Origin: Arthrobacter terricola
GTDB lineage: Bacteria; Actinomycetota; Actinomycetes; Actinomycetales; Micrococcaceae
Direction: 5' to 3'
NCBI RefSeq assembly: GCF_004354015.1
Contig: NZ_SMRU01000008.1
Coordinates: 115,803 to 179,802, forward strand
Length of the DNA stretch: 64,000 nt
A model generated the notes under the pieces. It did no database searches, was not told the origin of the DNA, and saw only the letters and a program-made list of their open reading frames with translations. A program made the translations under genes and the position numbers. Position 1 is the stretch's first letter, and the number at the start of each line of letters is the position of its first letter. Of the stretch, positions 1 through 10,134 are shown one piece after another.

Positions 1-1893
1 ACCGCCACGCCCGCCGCCGTGCGTGTCAGTTGGCGTCGGCGTCGGAGTGGGGGTCGGCGTCGGGGCAGGTGCCTTGGAAACCACCACGTTGATGGTCTTG
101 CCTTGCTCCACCAAGGACTTGAAAGCATCGCTCTGGTTGGTCACCGTTCCAGGTGCCACCTGCGAGTTTTCCTGCTCGGTGACCGCAATCACCAGCCCGT
201 TGTCCTTGAGCAAGGCCGTCGCGTCCGCGACGCTCAAGCCGACAAGCTGCGGTACGGACACTTTCCCGGTGGAGACCACCAGATCGACGGTGCTGCCGGT
301 TGCCACCACGGCCCCGGAAGCCGGCTTGGTGCTGATAACGGAACCGGCCGGAACCGTGGGACTGTTAGCCAAGGTGCTTGATCCGCCGACAAGTCCTGCC
401 TGGCGCAGGAGATCGCGGGCGGCTGCCTCAGTAAGTCCGTTGATGCTCGCCGGTATGGTCACGGAAGCCGGCCCGCTCGAAACATTGAGGATGACGTGCG
501 AATTCTGTGCCACCTGCGTGCCCACGCCCGGGTCCGTACTGATGACGTTCCCTTTGGCGACGGTATCGTTCGGAACTGTCCGTGACTCGGGGCTGAGGCT
601 CGCACTGTACAGCGCTTGCAAGGCCATGGCCTCGCTCATGCCGGCTACCTGGGGTATTGCGACCGTGGGCGGAGGCGCGGGCTTCTGGTTGACCGTGACG
701 TAGAGCCAGAGTCCGCCGCCGGCCAGGACCAGAAGCGTGAGGATGACCAGTACTGCAGCCCACGCACGACGGCGGGACTTCTGCCGGGCGGTCCGCTCGC
801 GTTCAGGGGTGAAACCAAGCGGCATGCCGCCGTCGGGCTCTGGTTCTTGATCGCTGGCCGGGTAGTCCAGAACGGTGTCCTGGTCCCGCGGACCGGACGG
901 GTGCGCGATCATGGTGGCGTCGGCGCCGTCGAAGAATTCGGCGCCCGCCAAACCACGACCCAATTCACTTTCGGGAATCAGCTGGGTGGCGTTGTCGGCC
1001 ATTTGTCCGTCCTGGCCTGTTCCGATTGCCGGTACTGCGATGCCGTTCTTGGCAGCGCGCAAGGCACGGCGGAAGGCGGCAGCGTCCTGGAAACGGTCGG
1101 CGCGATCCTTCTGCAGGCCCTTGGCGAGGACGCTGTCCAGCGCCTCGGAAACCCCTGGGTTGAAGGTACTGGCCGCTTCAGGAATTTCGCGAACGTGCTG
1201 GTAAGCGACAGAGACAGGGCTGTCGCCGGTGAACGGTGGCCGCGACGTGAGCATTTCGAACAGCAAGCAGGCCGCCGAATAGAGGTCGCTGCGGGCGTCC
1301 ACGGTTTCACCCCGGGCTTGCTCGGGCGAAAGGTATTGCGCTGTCCCCACCACGGCCTGGGTCTGGGTCATGGTCGCCGCCGAATCCGCGATGGCCCGGG
1401 CAATGCCGAAGTCCATTACCTTGACGGCATATGTGTCAATGGAGACCATGACGTTGGCCGGCTTGATGTCGCGGTGGACGATCCCGGCCTTGTGGCTGTA
1501 CTCCAAGGCCCCGAGGACGCCAAGGGTGAGCTCGATGGATTGGTCGATGTCCAGTTCATTAGCCCGGATCAAGTCCCGGAGGGTACGTCCGGAAACAAAT
1601 TCCATGACGATGTACGGGACGCGGACGTCATCGCCGGGACCACCGGACATCGTGTACTCGCCGGTGTCATAGATGGCCACGATCGATGAATGGTTCAGGG
1701 CGGCCACCGCTTGGGCTTCCCGCTTGAACCGGGCATGGAACTGGGGATCGCGGGCGAGGTCGGCACGGAGCAGCTTCACCGCAACCGTCCGGCCGAGCAG
1801 GGTGTCGGTGCCTTTATAGACATCCGCCATTCCGCCACGGCCGAGCAGTTCACCGAGTTCGTACCGCCCGTTGAGGACGCGCTGGTTTGTCAT
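1..1893 (-). CDS. pknB: Ser/Thr protein kinase with PASTA repeats, PknB type (3' end outside window)
   Basis: Membrane Ser/Thr kinase thought to sense muropeptides or lipid II and phosphorylate division and cell-wall proteins. The minus-strand frame is open from the ATG at 1893 to the window edge, at least 631 residues with no stop seen. The kinase domain covers about residues 10-275, with catalytic Lys40, HRD at 140-142, DFG at 161-163 and a Thr-rich activation loop. A transmembrane helix follows near 375-395, then three PASTA repeats and a Pro-Thr-rich tail that leaves the window. It is the last gene of the fhaA-to-pknB operon, 54 bp after pknA. Family knowledge supports PknB; the C-terminus cannot be judged here. 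Confidence 0.93.
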   Translation of the reverse strand, partial: MTNQRVLNGRYELGELLGRGGMADVYKGTDTLLGRTVAVKLLRADLARDPQFHARFKREAQAVAALNHSSIVAIYDTGEYTMSGGPGDDVRVPYIVMEFVSGRTLRDLIRANELDIDQSIELTLGVLGALEYSHKAGIVHRDIKPANVMVSIDTYAVKVMDFGIARAIADSAATMTQTQAVVGTAQYLSPEQARGETVDARSDLYSAACLLFEMLTSRPPFTGDSPVSVAYQHVREIPEAASTFNPGVSEALDSVLAKGLQKDRADRFQDAAAFRRALRAAKNGIAVPAIGTGQDGQMADNATQLIPESELGRGLAGAEFFDGADATMIAHPSGPRDQDTVLDYPASDQEPEPDGGMPLGFTPERERTARQKSRRRAWAAVLVILTLLVLAGGGLWLYVTVNQKPAPPPTVAIPQVAGMSEAMALQALYSASLSPESRTVPNDTVAKGNVISTDPGVGTQVAQNSHVILNVSSGPASVTIPASINGLTEAAARDLLRQAGLVGGSSTLANSPTVPAGSVISTKPASGAVVATGSTVDLVVSTGKVSVPQLVGLSVADATALLKDNGLVIAVTEQENSQVAPGTVTNQSDAFKSLVEQGKTINVVVSKAPAPTPTPTPTPTPTDTHGGGRGG

Positions 1894-1947
1894 GGGGGTG
1901 CTGTCCTCTCTATGGGCAGGGGTGGAACGTCCGCTTGGCATAATGAC

Positions 1948-3744
1948 CTACTTGCTGGGCGAGGGAGACGCGCCCGACTTGGACAGGTGGTACGTCACAA
2001 CCGAACCGGCAGCCACTTTCTGGCCCGCGGCGGGGTCGGAACTGACGAACGTTCCGGGGGCCTGTCCCGTTGCTCCGTCGACGGTGCTGCCCGTGACCCA
2101 ACGCAAGCCGGCGCCTTCAATCGCTGCTTGAACTTGTGATTCGGTGGCACCGGTGCCGATGGTCGGCACGGTGATCATCTGTGGACCCTTCGAGTAGCTC
2201 ACATCGATCGTTGTTCCCGGGGTCACGGGACCGGAGGGGTTGATGTCGATGACCGTGCCCGCCGGGGAAGGATCGAATACCGGCACGCCGTTGACCACGA
2301 GGCCCAGCGCGTTGAGGTCCGACCGCACTTTGTCGTACGGCTGGCCCTTGTACTGCGCCGGAATCAGGTTGATGGCTTCCGGAGTGGTCTCTGTGGGCGT
2401 CGGGCTCTGCGAAGTGGCGGTGGGTGTCGGTGTTTCCGACGTCGGTGGCGCACTCGACACCGTCTGCGGCGGCGTCGTCGAGATGGTCGTCGCCGGGCTG
2501 CTCGGAGAGAACAGTCCCGATTGGGACAAGAGGATGCCGACCAACGCGAAGAGCAGCAGGATGATCAAGGCCACGAGCGGCCAAGTCCACGGACTGCGCT
2601 TCTTGCGCGGAGGTTCCGGCTGGTACTCCTCTTCCCGGACATACTGCTCGTGCTCGTCAGCTTGTTCCAGGCTGCGTTCGGCGGCCAAGGCGTTGGCCCT
2701 GGCAAGGGCGTTCCCGCCCTCGCCTGCCGCTCCAGCTGCCGCCGCGCCGGCCGCCGCCGCGCCGACCACCGGAAGGGCCGACGTCGACGTCGTCCGCGAT
2801 TCCCGGCCGTACGGCGAGGAGACGACGCCCGTCGGGGCGGTGGTGATGCCCGTCGGGGCGGTGATGGGACCGGTGGCGGATTCGAAGAGCAACATGCCCG
2901 GTACGGCGGCGTGCGCAGCGGCGATATCGCCTTCACGGATGGCTTCGGCCGCTTCCGTGAGCTTGATGGAGTCCGCGGGACGGTTCTTGGGATCCTTTGC
3001 GAGCATGGACATGAGGAGCGCGCGCACCGGCGTCGGAAGGCTCTCGGGCAATGGCGGCGGCGCATCGTTTACTTGGGCCAAGGCGATGGCGATCTGGGAT
3101 TCGCCGGAGAACGGACGGTGTCCCGTGAGGCACTCGTAGCCGATCACACCGAGGGAATAGATGTCCGACGAGCCCGTGGCGGTCTGGCCGGTTGCTTGTT
3201 CCGGAGCCAGGTACTGCGCAGTGCCCATGACCTGGCCGGTTTGCGTAAGCGGAACCTGGTCGGCGAGGCGTGCGATGCCGAAGTCGGTGACCTTGACGCG
3301 GAAATCCGGGGTGATCAGCAGGTTGCCCGGCTTGATGTCGCGGTGCACAAGGCCTTGGGCGTGCGCAGGGGCAAGCGCCCGTGCGGTCTGCGAAATGATG
3401 GAGAGGGTACGGTCCGGCGACAGGACGTGTTCCCGCTCCAGGATGCTGCTCAAAGGCTGTCCTGGTACCAGTTCCATGACCAGATAGGCGGAGCCGTCTT
3501 CCTCGCCGTAGTCGAAGACGTTGGCGATTCCCACGTGGTTGAGCAACGCAGTGTGGCGGGCCTCGGCGCGGAAACGCTGGAGGAATCCGGGATCCCCGGT
3601 GTATTCCTCCTTGAGCACCTTGATGGCGACGATCCGGCCAAGGATCTGGTCCTTCGCGCGCCAGACCTCTCCCATGCCGCCAATCGCAATACGACTGGTC
3701 AGCTGGAACCTGCCGCCGAGGGTGATTCCTGACGTAGGTCTCAC
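1948..3744 (-). CDS. pknA: Ser/Thr protein kinase with two PASTA repeats, PknA position
   Basis: Second membrane kinase of the cell-shape operon, 598 aa. Catalytic Lys42, HRD 134-136 and DFG 154-156 are present, with activation-loop threonines before the GTAQYLAPE segment. An Ala-rich and then acidic linker leads to a transmembrane helix at 386-408, a Ser/Thr/Pro-rich extracellular stalk, and two PASTA repeats at about 460-525 and 526-592. The mycobacterial PknA has no PASTA part, so this PknA-position kinase has its own likely sensor domain. The GTG start at 3744 overlaps the pbpA stop in a GTGA tetranucleotide, suggesting translational coupling. Gene order supports pknA; orthology to mycobacterial PknA is inferred. 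Confidence 0.92.
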   Translation of the reverse strand: MRPTSGITLGGRFQLTSRIAIGGMGEVWRAKDQILGRIVAIKVLKEEYTGDPGFLQRFRAEARHTALLNHVGIANVFDYGEEDGSAYLVMELVPGQPLSSILEREHVLSPDRTLSIISQTARALAPAHAQGLVHRDIKPGNLLITPDFRVKVTDFGIARLADQVPLTQTGQVMGTAQYLAPEQATGQTATGSSDIYSLGVIGYECLTGHRPFSGESQIAIALAQVNDAPPPLPESLPTPVRALLMSMLAKDPKNRPADSIKLTEAAEAIREGDIAAAHAAVPGMLLFESATGPITAPTGITTAPTGVVSSPYGRESRTTSTSALPVVGAAAAGAAAAGAAGEGGNALARANALAAERSLEQADEHEQYVREEEYQPEPPRKKRSPWTWPLVALIILLLFALVGILLSQSGLFSPSSPATTISTTPPQTVSSAPPTSETPTPTATSQSPTPTETTPEAINLIPAQYKGQPYDKVRSDLNALGLVVNGVPVFDPSPAGTVIDINPSGPVTPGTTIDVSYSKGPQMITVPTIGTGATESQVQAAIEGAGLRWVTGSTVDGATGQAPGTFVSSDPAAGQKVAAGSVVTYHLSKSGASPSPSK

Positions 3745-5198
3745 TTGTTCAACACCGCCTCAAAAATCTTCTTCGCGTTCGGACTGGTTAGCTTTGCGCC
3801 GGTGAATACGTCAACGTTCTGCATGACGATGGTGACGGCCACTTGCGGGTCATTGGCCGGGGCGAACCCGGTAAACCATGAGTTGTTCAAACCGGAATCC
3901 CCCAGTTGTGCTGTTCCGGTCTTTCCAGCCACGTCGACGCCGGGAATTGCGGCGCCGCTGGCGATACCCTTCGATACGACGTCGGTCATCCACTCTGTGA
4001 TCTGCTTGGCGATATCGGGCGATGTGGAAGTCCGCAAAGTTTCAGGCTTGGGTTCGCTGATGACCCGCAGGTCCGGAGCCCGGACCGTCTTGATGAGCTC
4101 TGGCTTCATTTGCACGCCGTTGTTGGCGATTGCGTCCGTCATCATAGCGATCTGGAGCGGTGTTGCCTTGACGTCGCGTTGTCCGACCGCCGACTGGGCG
4201 AGGGCGGCCTGGTCAAGGTTCGTGGGGAAGACGCTGACCGCGGACTGGAGCTTGAGCTGGTCGCCGAAGTCCTGTCCGAAGCCGAACTTGCTGGCTTGGT
4301 CGGCGATGGCCTTCTGGCCGAGGTCCAAGGCGATGCTGGCGAACGGCGTGTTGCAGGATTGCTCCAAGGCAAATGCGAAGTCCGCGGTGCTACGGACAGA
4401 GCAGTTTCCGCCGGCATAGTTCGGCAGTGAGGCGCTGGAACCGGGCAGCGGGAGGCTGTCCGGGTTGGGCAGCACGCTGTCCTTGTTGTACTTTCCCGAG
4501 TTGAGGGCAGCTGCGGTGTCCACCAGCTTGAACACCGAGCCGGGAGCCAGCAAGGCGCCAGTTGGTCCGCTCACGGACTGGTTCAGGTTGATGCCGGGAA
4601 CCTGGTTGAGCTGCTCGTAGCTGGCCTTTTCCTTGGCGGGATCGTGGGTGGCGATCAGGTTGGGATCGTAGGACGGCTTGGAGACCATGGCGATGATGGC
4701 GCCGGTCTTCGGGTTGGTCACAACGATCGAGCCTTGTTGGCCGTCCGGAATGAGATCGTAGGCGAGTTTCTGGATCGCCGGATCGATGGTCAGTTCCACG
4801 GAGGCGCCCTTCGGCTGGCTGCCGAGGAAGATCTGGCTTACGCGATCAAGGAACAGTTGGTCCGAACTGCCGGCCAGTTCGTCCCTGAGTTGCTGCTCGA
4901 GTCCGGTGGAACCGTATGACCGCGAGAAGTATCCCGTGATGCCGGCGTAGAGCTCCGGCTGGCTGTACTGGCGCTGGAACTTGCAAGACTCGTCACCCGG
5001 CACGGATTCGGCGATCGGCTTTCCGCCCACGATGATGGCACCGCGGTCATTGCAGTAATTGGCCAGGACGGCACGCTGGTTCCACGGATTGTCGTTGAGG
5101 TCGCCGGCGCCGATGACCTGGACATAGCTGATGGCGCCGAAGAGTAGGGCGAACATGGCAACTGCGGCCATCCACGAATTGCGTATGGAATGGTTCAC
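3741..5198 (-). CDS. pbpA: Penicillin-binding protein A, class B transpeptidase
   Basis: Peptidoglycan transpeptidase (485 aa) that partners the RodA glycosyltransferase. One N-terminal transmembrane helix lies at about residues 9-29. The three penicillin-binding motifs are SVFK (221-224, catalytic Ser221), SCN (281-283) and KTG (426-428). The start chosen is the GTG at 5198, because it makes a GTGA overlap with the rodA stop, matching the coupling seen at every other junction nearby. An upstream in-frame extension inside rodA is rejected. It lies between rodA and pknA, as in mycobacteria and corynebacteria. Confidence 0.95.
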   Translation of the reverse strand: MNHSIRNSWMAAVAMFALLFGAISYVQVIGAGDLNDNPWNQRAVLANYCNDRGAIIVGGKPIAESVPGDESCKFQRQYSQPELYAGITGYFSRSYGSTGLEQQLRDELAGSSDQLFLDRVSQIFLGSQPKGASVELTIDPAIQKLAYDLIPDGQQGSIVVTNPKTGAIIAMVSKPSYDPNLIATHDPAKEKASYEQLNQVPGINLNQSVSGPTGALLAPGSVFKLVDTAAALNSGKYNKDSVLPNPDSLPLPGSSASLPNYAGGNCSVRSTADFAFALEQSCNTPFASIALDLGQKAIADQASKFGFGQDFGDQLKLQSAVSVFPTNLDQAALAQSAVGQRDVKATPLQIAMMTDAIANNGVQMKPELIKTVRAPDLRVISEPKPETLRTSTSPDIAKQITEWMTDVVSKGIASGAAIPGVDVAGKTGTAQLGDSGLNNSWFTGFAPANDPQVAVTIVMQNVDVFTGAKLTSPNAKKIFEAVLNK

Positions 5199-6562
5199 GG
5201 GGTCTTCACCGCCAAGGTCGGGGCATGGGTAATGGGCGTTGTGTCCACAGGTCCGCGTGCGGTGTGGGAGATCATCAGCAGCAAGCCAACAATGATCCAG
5301 TTCGCAAGCAGCGAGGAACCGCCAGCGGCCAGGAACGGAGTAGTGAGTCCTGTGAGGGGGATGAGGCGCGTTACTCCACCGACCACCACGAAGCATTGGA
5401 GCGCAATGGCGAAGGAAAGACCGCAAGCGAGGAGCTTGCCAAAGGCATCACGCGTGCCGAGCGCTGCCCGGAACCCGCGCGTGAAGAGCATCAGGTAGAG
5501 CAGCACCACGGCGAAGAGCCCGATCAAGCCAAGTTCTTCACCAATGAGCGCAATGATCATGTCGCTGTTGGCAAAAGGCACGAGGTCCGGCCGTCCTTGG
5601 CCAAGACCGGTGCCGACCAGTCCGCCGTCGGCCATGCCGAAGAGCCCTTGGACGATCTGGGCGCTGCCACCGGGGAAACGTCCGAAGACTTCCGGGGTGA
5701 AAGCGTTCCACCAGCTGTCGAGGCGAAAGGCGACGTGCGCGAAGGCCTTCGATGCCAGGAACCCGCCACCCACGATCAGCGCGAGTCCGATGACCACCCA
5801 GCTGATGCGGCTCGTCGCCACGTAGATCATGACGATGAACAGCCCGAAGAACAGGACGGAAGTACCGAGGTCCCGCTGGAAAACGAGGATTCCGATGCTC
5901 ACGAGCCACGCCGTGATCATGGGTCCAAGGTCCTTGAAGCGCGGAAACTGCATTGGGCCGACCTTCCGGCCGACAAGCAGGATCAAGTCCCGATTGGAGG
6001 AAAGATACCCGGCAAAGAATATAGCCAGCGTGATCTTTGCGACCTCGCCCGGTTGGAAAGTCATGGGACCGATCCGGATCCACACGCTCGCCCCTAGTAC
6101 CTCACCCGCGGAAATTCCCGGAACCAGCGGCAGCACCAGGAGAACCGCACTGGCTGCCAGGGAAATAAACGTGAAGCGCCGGATGACCCGGTGATCCTTT
6201 AAGAGCCAGATCACTGCGATTGCTACTGCCATGGCCAGCAAAGTCCAGCGCAATTGGTTGTTTCCGGTGTCCTCGCCCGGCTGGTCCATGCGGTGGATGA
6301 GTGCAAGGCCGAGTCCGTTCAGGGCGACCACGATCGGAAGCATAACCGGATCGGCATATTTTGCGCGGAAGCGGAGGACCAGGTGGAACGCCAGCGCAGC
6401 CACTACCAGGAGGCTCGACTGGAACCAGAAATCGCCGTCGAAGGCTGCGGGGCTGTTGAGGCCGACCATCGAGCTGGCACCGATTCCTACCGCCAAGGCA
6501 AGGATCAGCAGGACGAGTTCAACATTCCGGCGCGGCTTGGGCATTGCCAGGTTCTCGATCAT
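5195..6562 (-). CDS. rodA: SEDS-family peptidoglycan glycosyltransferase RodA/FtsW
   Basis: Multi-pass SEDS protein (455 aa) that polymerises lipid II with a class B PBP, here the adjacent PbpA. About ten to twelve hydrophobic helices are visible, with family segments such as FQPGEVAKI, the large loop after SWWNAFTPE, and the GMADGGLVGTGLGQGRP and AIGEELG-like region (IALIGEELGLIG). The ATG at 6562 is chosen because it overlaps the pstP stop as ATGA; an ATG 15 bp upstream would sit inside pstP without a better ribosome site. RodA rather than FtsW is inferred from position in the kinase operon. Confidence 0.93.
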   Translation of the reverse strand: MIENLAMPKPRRNVELVLLILALAVGIGASSMVGLNSPAAFDGDFWFQSSLLVVAALAFHLVLRFRAKYADPVMLPIVVALNGLGLALIHRMDQPGEDTGNNQLRWTLLAMAVAIAVIWLLKDHRVIRRFTFISLAASAVLLVLPLVPGISAGEVLGASVWIRIGPMTFQPGEVAKITLAIFFAGYLSSNRDLILLVGRKVGPMQFPRFKDLGPMITAWLVSIGILVFQRDLGTSVLFFGLFIVMIYVATSRISWVVIGLALIVGGGFLASKAFAHVAFRLDSWWNAFTPEVFGRFPGGSAQIVQGLFGMADGGLVGTGLGQGRPDLVPFANSDMIIALIGEELGLIGLFAVVLLYLMLFTRGFRAALGTRDAFGKLLACGLSFAIALQCFVVVGGVTRLIPLTGLTTPFLAAGGSSLLANWIIVGLLLMISHTARGPVDTTPITHAPTLAVKTP

Positions 6563-8292
6563 CGCGTCCCTCCGCACGTGGGGACTGGCGTGGACGTCGG
6601 AGAGGACGTGGGTGCGGCGGAAGGTGCCGGGCTTGGCGCCGCGCTCGTCGCGGACGGGCTTGGGCTCGGCACACCCGTGTTTGTGGGGCAGGGCGTGGGA
6701 AGTCCTGTAGTGCCGTTGTTCTGGAGGCTCTTCACGATTTGCTGGGCATCGGCGAGATCGCGAGCTGCAACCGTCTGCCGAACGCTTTGCTGCGTGTATT
6801 CCGGCAACGAGTCCATGCGGATGTTGGTGACCGTCTGCACTTTCGATAGCTGGAACGGGCCGAGGCTCTGCGAAATACCGTTGTAAATCGCCACGTGCTG
6901 GTCAAACTCTCCAACGTAGTAGCGCGTCTGGGTCCAGGCATAGCCGACCCACAGCCCGGCAACGACGAAGATGGCCAGCACCGCCGCGATGGCCAGCGTC
7001 AACCAACGCCGCTTCCGTGTGGGCACCGGTTGGAATTCCAGGCGGTCCTGTTCGGCTTTGTGCGTCAGGACGGTCGCGGCGCGACGGGCAACACTGCGCC
7101 CGGCGATCGTGGGGATCGATCCGGTCTCTGCAGCGGTTGCGGCAGCGCCGACCAATTCGTGCGGGCGGCTCGCGAGTTCTTCCCGGAGGATCTCGGCCGA
7201 TAGATGCTCCCCGAGGTGGGGGTCAGTGGCTGTCGGGGGCTCTGCTGATCCGTTGGCTTTCGCGGCATCGCCGGTAGCCGCCGCACCAGATGTGGAAGCT
7301 CCTGCCGCAGAACCTGGTGCGGATGCGCCGGGAAGCCGGGTTCCGGCGTCGGGCGCTTTTAAATCCGGTTCCGCGGCTGGCGGGCGCGTCCTCGCCTCGC
7401 GGCCCCGCGGAAGCTTCGGTGCGGCGCCCTTATCGTGAATTGGTTTGGCGACCGGGGCCGGGTGGAGGGTCTCGGGCGCTTCCGGGGAAACGACGTCGAC
7501 GGCGGCGGTGGTGAGGTCGTCCGCCGTCTCTTCCACGATTTCCAGGAGCACCACGGTGACGTTGTCCGGCGCGCCGTTGGCGAGTGTCAGCTCAATCAGC
7601 AGCTCGGCGCATTCGGCAAGATCCCGGGTCTCGCGGACTACTTGCTCCACAACGGGACCCTGCACATAGTTGAGTCCATCGGAGCAGAGGAGCCAACGTT
7701 CGCCGACCTCGACCTCGAGGGCGTCCAGGTCCAGCTCCGGGCTCGCGTCGACGTCCCCCAGGACACGCATGAGCACGTTCTTGTGGGGGTGGGTTTCGGC
7801 TTCCTCGGGACGCAGCCGGCCTTCGTCGATCAGCCGCTGGACAAAGGTGTGGTCCACGCTGATCTGTTCGAATTTGCCGTTGCGCAGGCGGTACGCCCGG
7901 GAATCGCCGATGTGGGCGAAGTGGAGCTGCTTTCCTTCGAGCAACAACGCCGTGACGGTGGTGCCCATCCCCGCGAGCTTCGGGTCAACGTGGACAAGCT
8001 CGGAAAGGAGGGAGTTGGCAGTCTGGATCTCATCCGCGAGGACAGTTTCGGCGCCATCCGGATAGGTATCGTGATCGAGGTGGATCATGTCCAGCACTGT
8101 GGAAGCCGAGGCGACGTCGCCGCCGGCGTGGCCGCCCATGCCGTCCGCGACCACGGCAAGATGCTTCCCTGCGTAGGCGGAGTCGTCGTTCTTCGAGCGG
8201 ATACGCCCGACGTCGGACCGCGCGGCATAGCGCATGATCAGGGGTTTCTCCGGAGGCAAGGCATTGCCTTCGGTCGTTTGGGGGGAAGCCAC
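6559..8292 (-). CDS. pstP: PP2C-family Ser/Thr protein phosphatase PstP
   Basis: Metal-dependent phosphatase (577 aa) that reverses PknA/PknB phosphorylation. The N-terminal PP2C domain (about 18-255) carries the DGMGGHAGG metal motif, GMGTTVTAL, and the late SDGL and DNVTVVLLE segments. A long Ala/Pro-rich linker leads to a transmembrane helix near residues 430-452 and a short extracellular part ending in Ser/Thr/Pro repeats. The GTG start at 8292 lies 3 bp after the fhaB stop. A later ATG at residue 20 is possible, but it would leave a longer gap. Confidence 0.94.
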   Translation of the reverse strand: MASPQTTEGNALPPEKPLIMRYAARSDVGRIRSKNDDSAYAGKHLAVVADGMGGHAGGDVASASTVLDMIHLDHDTYPDGAETVLADEIQTANSLLSELVHVDPKLAGMGTTVTALLLEGKQLHFAHIGDSRAYRLRNGKFEQISVDHTFVQRLIDEGRLRPEEAETHPHKNVLMRVLGDVDASPELDLDALEVEVGERWLLCSDGLNYVQGPVVEQVVRETRDLAECAELLIELTLANGAPDNVTVVLLEIVEETADDLTTAAVDVVSPEAPETLHPAPVAKPIHDKGAAPKLPRGREARTRPPAAEPDLKAPDAGTRLPGASAPGSAAGASTSGAAATGDAAKANGSAEPPTATDPHLGEHLSAEILREELASRPHELVGAAATAAETGSIPTIAGRSVARRAATVLTHKAEQDRLEFQPVPTRKRRWLTLAIAAVLAIFVVAGLWVGYAWTQTRYYVGEFDQHVAIYNGISQSLGPFQLSKVQTVTNIRMDSLPEYTQQSVRQTVAARDLADAQQIVKSLQNNGTTGLPTPCPTNTGVPSPSPSATSAAPSPAPSAAPTSSPTSTPVPTCGGTR

Positions 8293-8295
8293 CGG

Positions 8296-8787
8296 CTACG
8301 GCCTCAATTCGATGACCGTCTTGCCGATCCTCACGGGGACGCCAAGCTCCACCGGCAGGGCGCGGGTCAACTGCTGGTCGGCGAGGTAGGTGCCGTTCGT
8401 CGAGCCGAGGTCCTCGATGAACCAGCGGCTGCCCTGCGGGAACAAGCGTGCGTGGCGTCCGGAGGCATAGTCGTCTTCAAGGACCAGCGTGGCCTCTTGG
8501 GCGCGGCCCAGGAGGATCGGGCTGGCGGCCAAGGGAACCGAGGTTCCCTTCAGCGGACCTTCGACGACGACGAGCTGGTGCGCCTGCTGCTTCACGGGCT
8601 GCGGTGGCGCGGGCGCGAGTTCCGGGTGCTTGCGGACTTCCCGTGCGGTAGGAGTTCCCATGGCGGCCTTCCGGCCAATCACGAGATCGCGGCGCATGGT
8701 GGAAACGATGCTGAAGATCAGGACCCACAACAAGAGCAGGAAGCCGAAGCGGAGGGCAGTGATGGTGAGTTCGCTGATGTCGCTCAC
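8296..8787 (-). CDS. fhaB: FHA-domain membrane-anchored protein FhaB/FipA
   Basis: Phosphothreonine-reading protein of 163 aa. One N-terminal transmembrane helix (about 8-30) is followed by a basic linker and a C-terminal FHA domain (about 75-160) with the ILLGR, SGRHARLF and DLGSTNGTYL phosphopeptide-binding motifs. In actinobacteria this protein recruits kinase substrates to septal peptidoglycan synthesis. The GTG start at 8787 overlaps the fhaA stop as GTGA. The name rests on domain plan and operon position. Confidence 0.93.
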   Translation of the reverse strand: MSDISELTITALRFGFLLLLWVLIFSIVSTMRRDLVIGRKAAMGTPTAREVRKHPELAPAPPQPVKQQAHQLVVVEGPLKGTSVPLAASPILLGRAQEATLVLEDDYASGRHARLFPQGSRWFIEDLGSTNGTYLADQQLTRALPVELGVPVRIGKTVIELRP

Positions 8788-9527
8788 GGGCGCCCGCCGG
8801 AGGGCAAGGAGAGAAGTCTAAAAATGATCTTGGTCCGTCCCATGCTGATGGTGGATCCGTCGGTCAATTCGACGCTGCCATTCACCCTGTGGCCGTTGAC
8901 GTAGCTTCCGTTGGTTGAACCGAGGTCGACGGCGCGGATGACGCCGGACACCGTCTGGATTTCCAAGTGCTTGCGTGACACGCCGGTATCGTCCACCAGG
9001 ATGTCTGCTTCAGAAGACCTGCCAAGCACGATTGATGGCGCATTGAGGGAATACCTCTGTCCACCAATGTCCAGGACCGGCTGGAGCCGGGTAGGTTCAC
9101 GGCTGGGCGCAGCGGGAATGGTCGGCCGCGGCGGCGGTGGGGGTGTGGCGTCACTCGATTTCGAGGTGCTTGACGTGATCTCGAAGTGGCCTTCGCGCTG
9201 GGCGTCGTCGTGCCGGAAGGAAATGCGCACCGGGCCTTGCAGCGTGTAGCCCTGGCTGCGCACATGCTGGATGACGACGTCGCACAACTCCTCGGCCAGG
9301 GGAGTTCCCCACTCCTGGGCGCGGCCGAAGTCTTGATCGCTGAGGAGGACCTCGAAAACGTTGGGGGCCAAGGTCCGGCCGGCGGCGATGGTGATGGACT
9401 GATGGTCCAGTTCCCGCCGCAACCTGCTTGCAATCTCCACCGGCTCTACGCGGGCCCGCGATCCGGTGGAGAAGACGCCGCGGACGGCCTTTTCGATGTT
9501 GCGTTCAACTCTGTCGAGCAAGCCCAT
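8784..9527 (-). CDS. fhaA: FHA-domain protein with DUF3662 N-terminus, FhaA
   Basis: First gene of the kinase/cell-wall operon, 247 aa, cytoplasmic. The N-terminal DUF3662 region (about 1-120) begins MGLLDRVERNIEKAV. A Pro-rich linker follows, then a C-terminal FHA domain (about 150-240) with IVLGRSSEADI, VSRKHLEI and DLGSTNGSYV. FhaA binds phosphorylated kinase partners, including MviN-type lipid II flippases in mycobacteria. The ATG at 9527 is preceded by a good GGAGAAGG ribosome site. The operon promoter should lie in the 345 bp upstream. Confidence 0.93.
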   Translation of the reverse strand: MGLLDRVERNIEKAVRGVFSTGSRARVEPVEIASRLRRELDHQSITIAAGRTLAPNVFEVLLSDQDFGRAQEWGTPLAEELCDVVIQHVRSQGYTLQGPVRISFRHDDAQREGHFEITSSTSKSSDATPPPPPRPTIPAAPSREPTRLQPVLDIGGQRYSLNAPSIVLGRSSEADILVDDTGVSRKHLEIQTVSGVIRAVDLGSTNGSYVNGHRVNGSVELTDGSTISMGRTKIIFRLLSLPSGGRP

Positions 9528-9872
9528 GGTCCTTCTCCTTCCATTTCATTGACCGTCCACAATGAGAAGCCGGGGTGAATCCCCGCGTTGGCCAAAGCAT
9601 GCGCGTGGAGGCTGTCCTCAATCCCGATACTACTTGGCAACACTGTGAATGGCCTTATTCCACAACGCCCGGCACTCGGGAAAAGTTCGCTCGTGCGGAT
9701 CGTTCGATCGGAGATTTCGCGGGATTCGGGAGCGTGGCGCTGGCCCGGTGACCAGCCGGGATTCAAGGATTTTTTCGTGCCCTGACCGGTCGATTGGTGT
9801 TTTCAAGTAATTGTCCGTTATGCTTGATCTCGCTGCTTTCGCAGGGGTCAAGCCCTTGACGGAAGAAGTTGC
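9528..9872. other. Intergenic region between divergent fhaA operon and tRNA-Leu
   Basis: This 345-bp gap has no convincing gene. It should hold the fhaA operon promoter (minus strand) and the tRNA-Leu promoter (plus strand). A weak plus-strand candidate is TTGGTG at 9794-9799 with TATGCT at 9819-9824, but the 19-nt spacer is long. A short inverted repeat, GTCAAG-CC-CTTGAC at 9847-9860, sits just before the tRNA 5' end and may be part of the precursor leader. Confidence 0.5.
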
Positions 9873-9955
9873 GCGCGAGTGGCGGAACGGCAGACGCGCT
9901 GGCTTCAGGTGCCAGTATCCGAAAGGGTGTGGGGGTTCAAATCCCCCCTCGCGCA
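9873..9955 (+). tRNA. tRNA-Leu (anticodon CAG)
   Basis: The 83-nt sequence folds as a class II tRNA. The acceptor arms GCGCGAG (9873-9879) and CTCGCGC (9948-9954) pair fully, with discriminator A at 9955. The anticodon stem CTGGC/GCCAG (9899-9903 with 9911-9915) closes a seven-base loop with CAG at 9906-9908, which reads the common Leu codon CTG. A variable arm and a GGTTCAAAT T-loop follow. The CCA end is not encoded. A rho-independent terminator lies directly downstream. Confidence 0.96.
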
Positions 9956-9968
9956 CGCAATCGAAAAA

Positions 9969-10005
9969 GAACCCCGGTCTTTGAGGCCGGGGTTCTTTGC
10001 TTTTA
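9969..10005 (+). terminator. Rho-independent terminator of tRNA-Leu
   Basis: Stem GAACCCCGG (9969-9977) pairs with CCGGGGTTC (9987-9995) around a 9-nt loop, followed by a T-rich run (TTTGCTTTT). Confidence 0.85.
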
Positions 10006-10134
10006 ACTAGCCACCCCCCTTCGGTTCCTGACCCCTTTTGCCGCGCTCCGGCGTCGAAATGGCGTGTTGGAAGCGCCTTCTGAAGCCAAAGAGGGTCAAG
10101 AACGCGAGGCAGTGCCGAGCGCGGAAGCCGACAA

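Noticed and set aside
7435..8904. Plus-strand open frame opposite pstP and fhaB
   Set aside because: It spans two real genes on the other strand and has no motif or ribosome site.
9446..9766. Possible small minus-strand gene before fhaA
   Set aside because: It overlaps the fhaA 5' end in another frame, has no domain and would occupy the promoter region.
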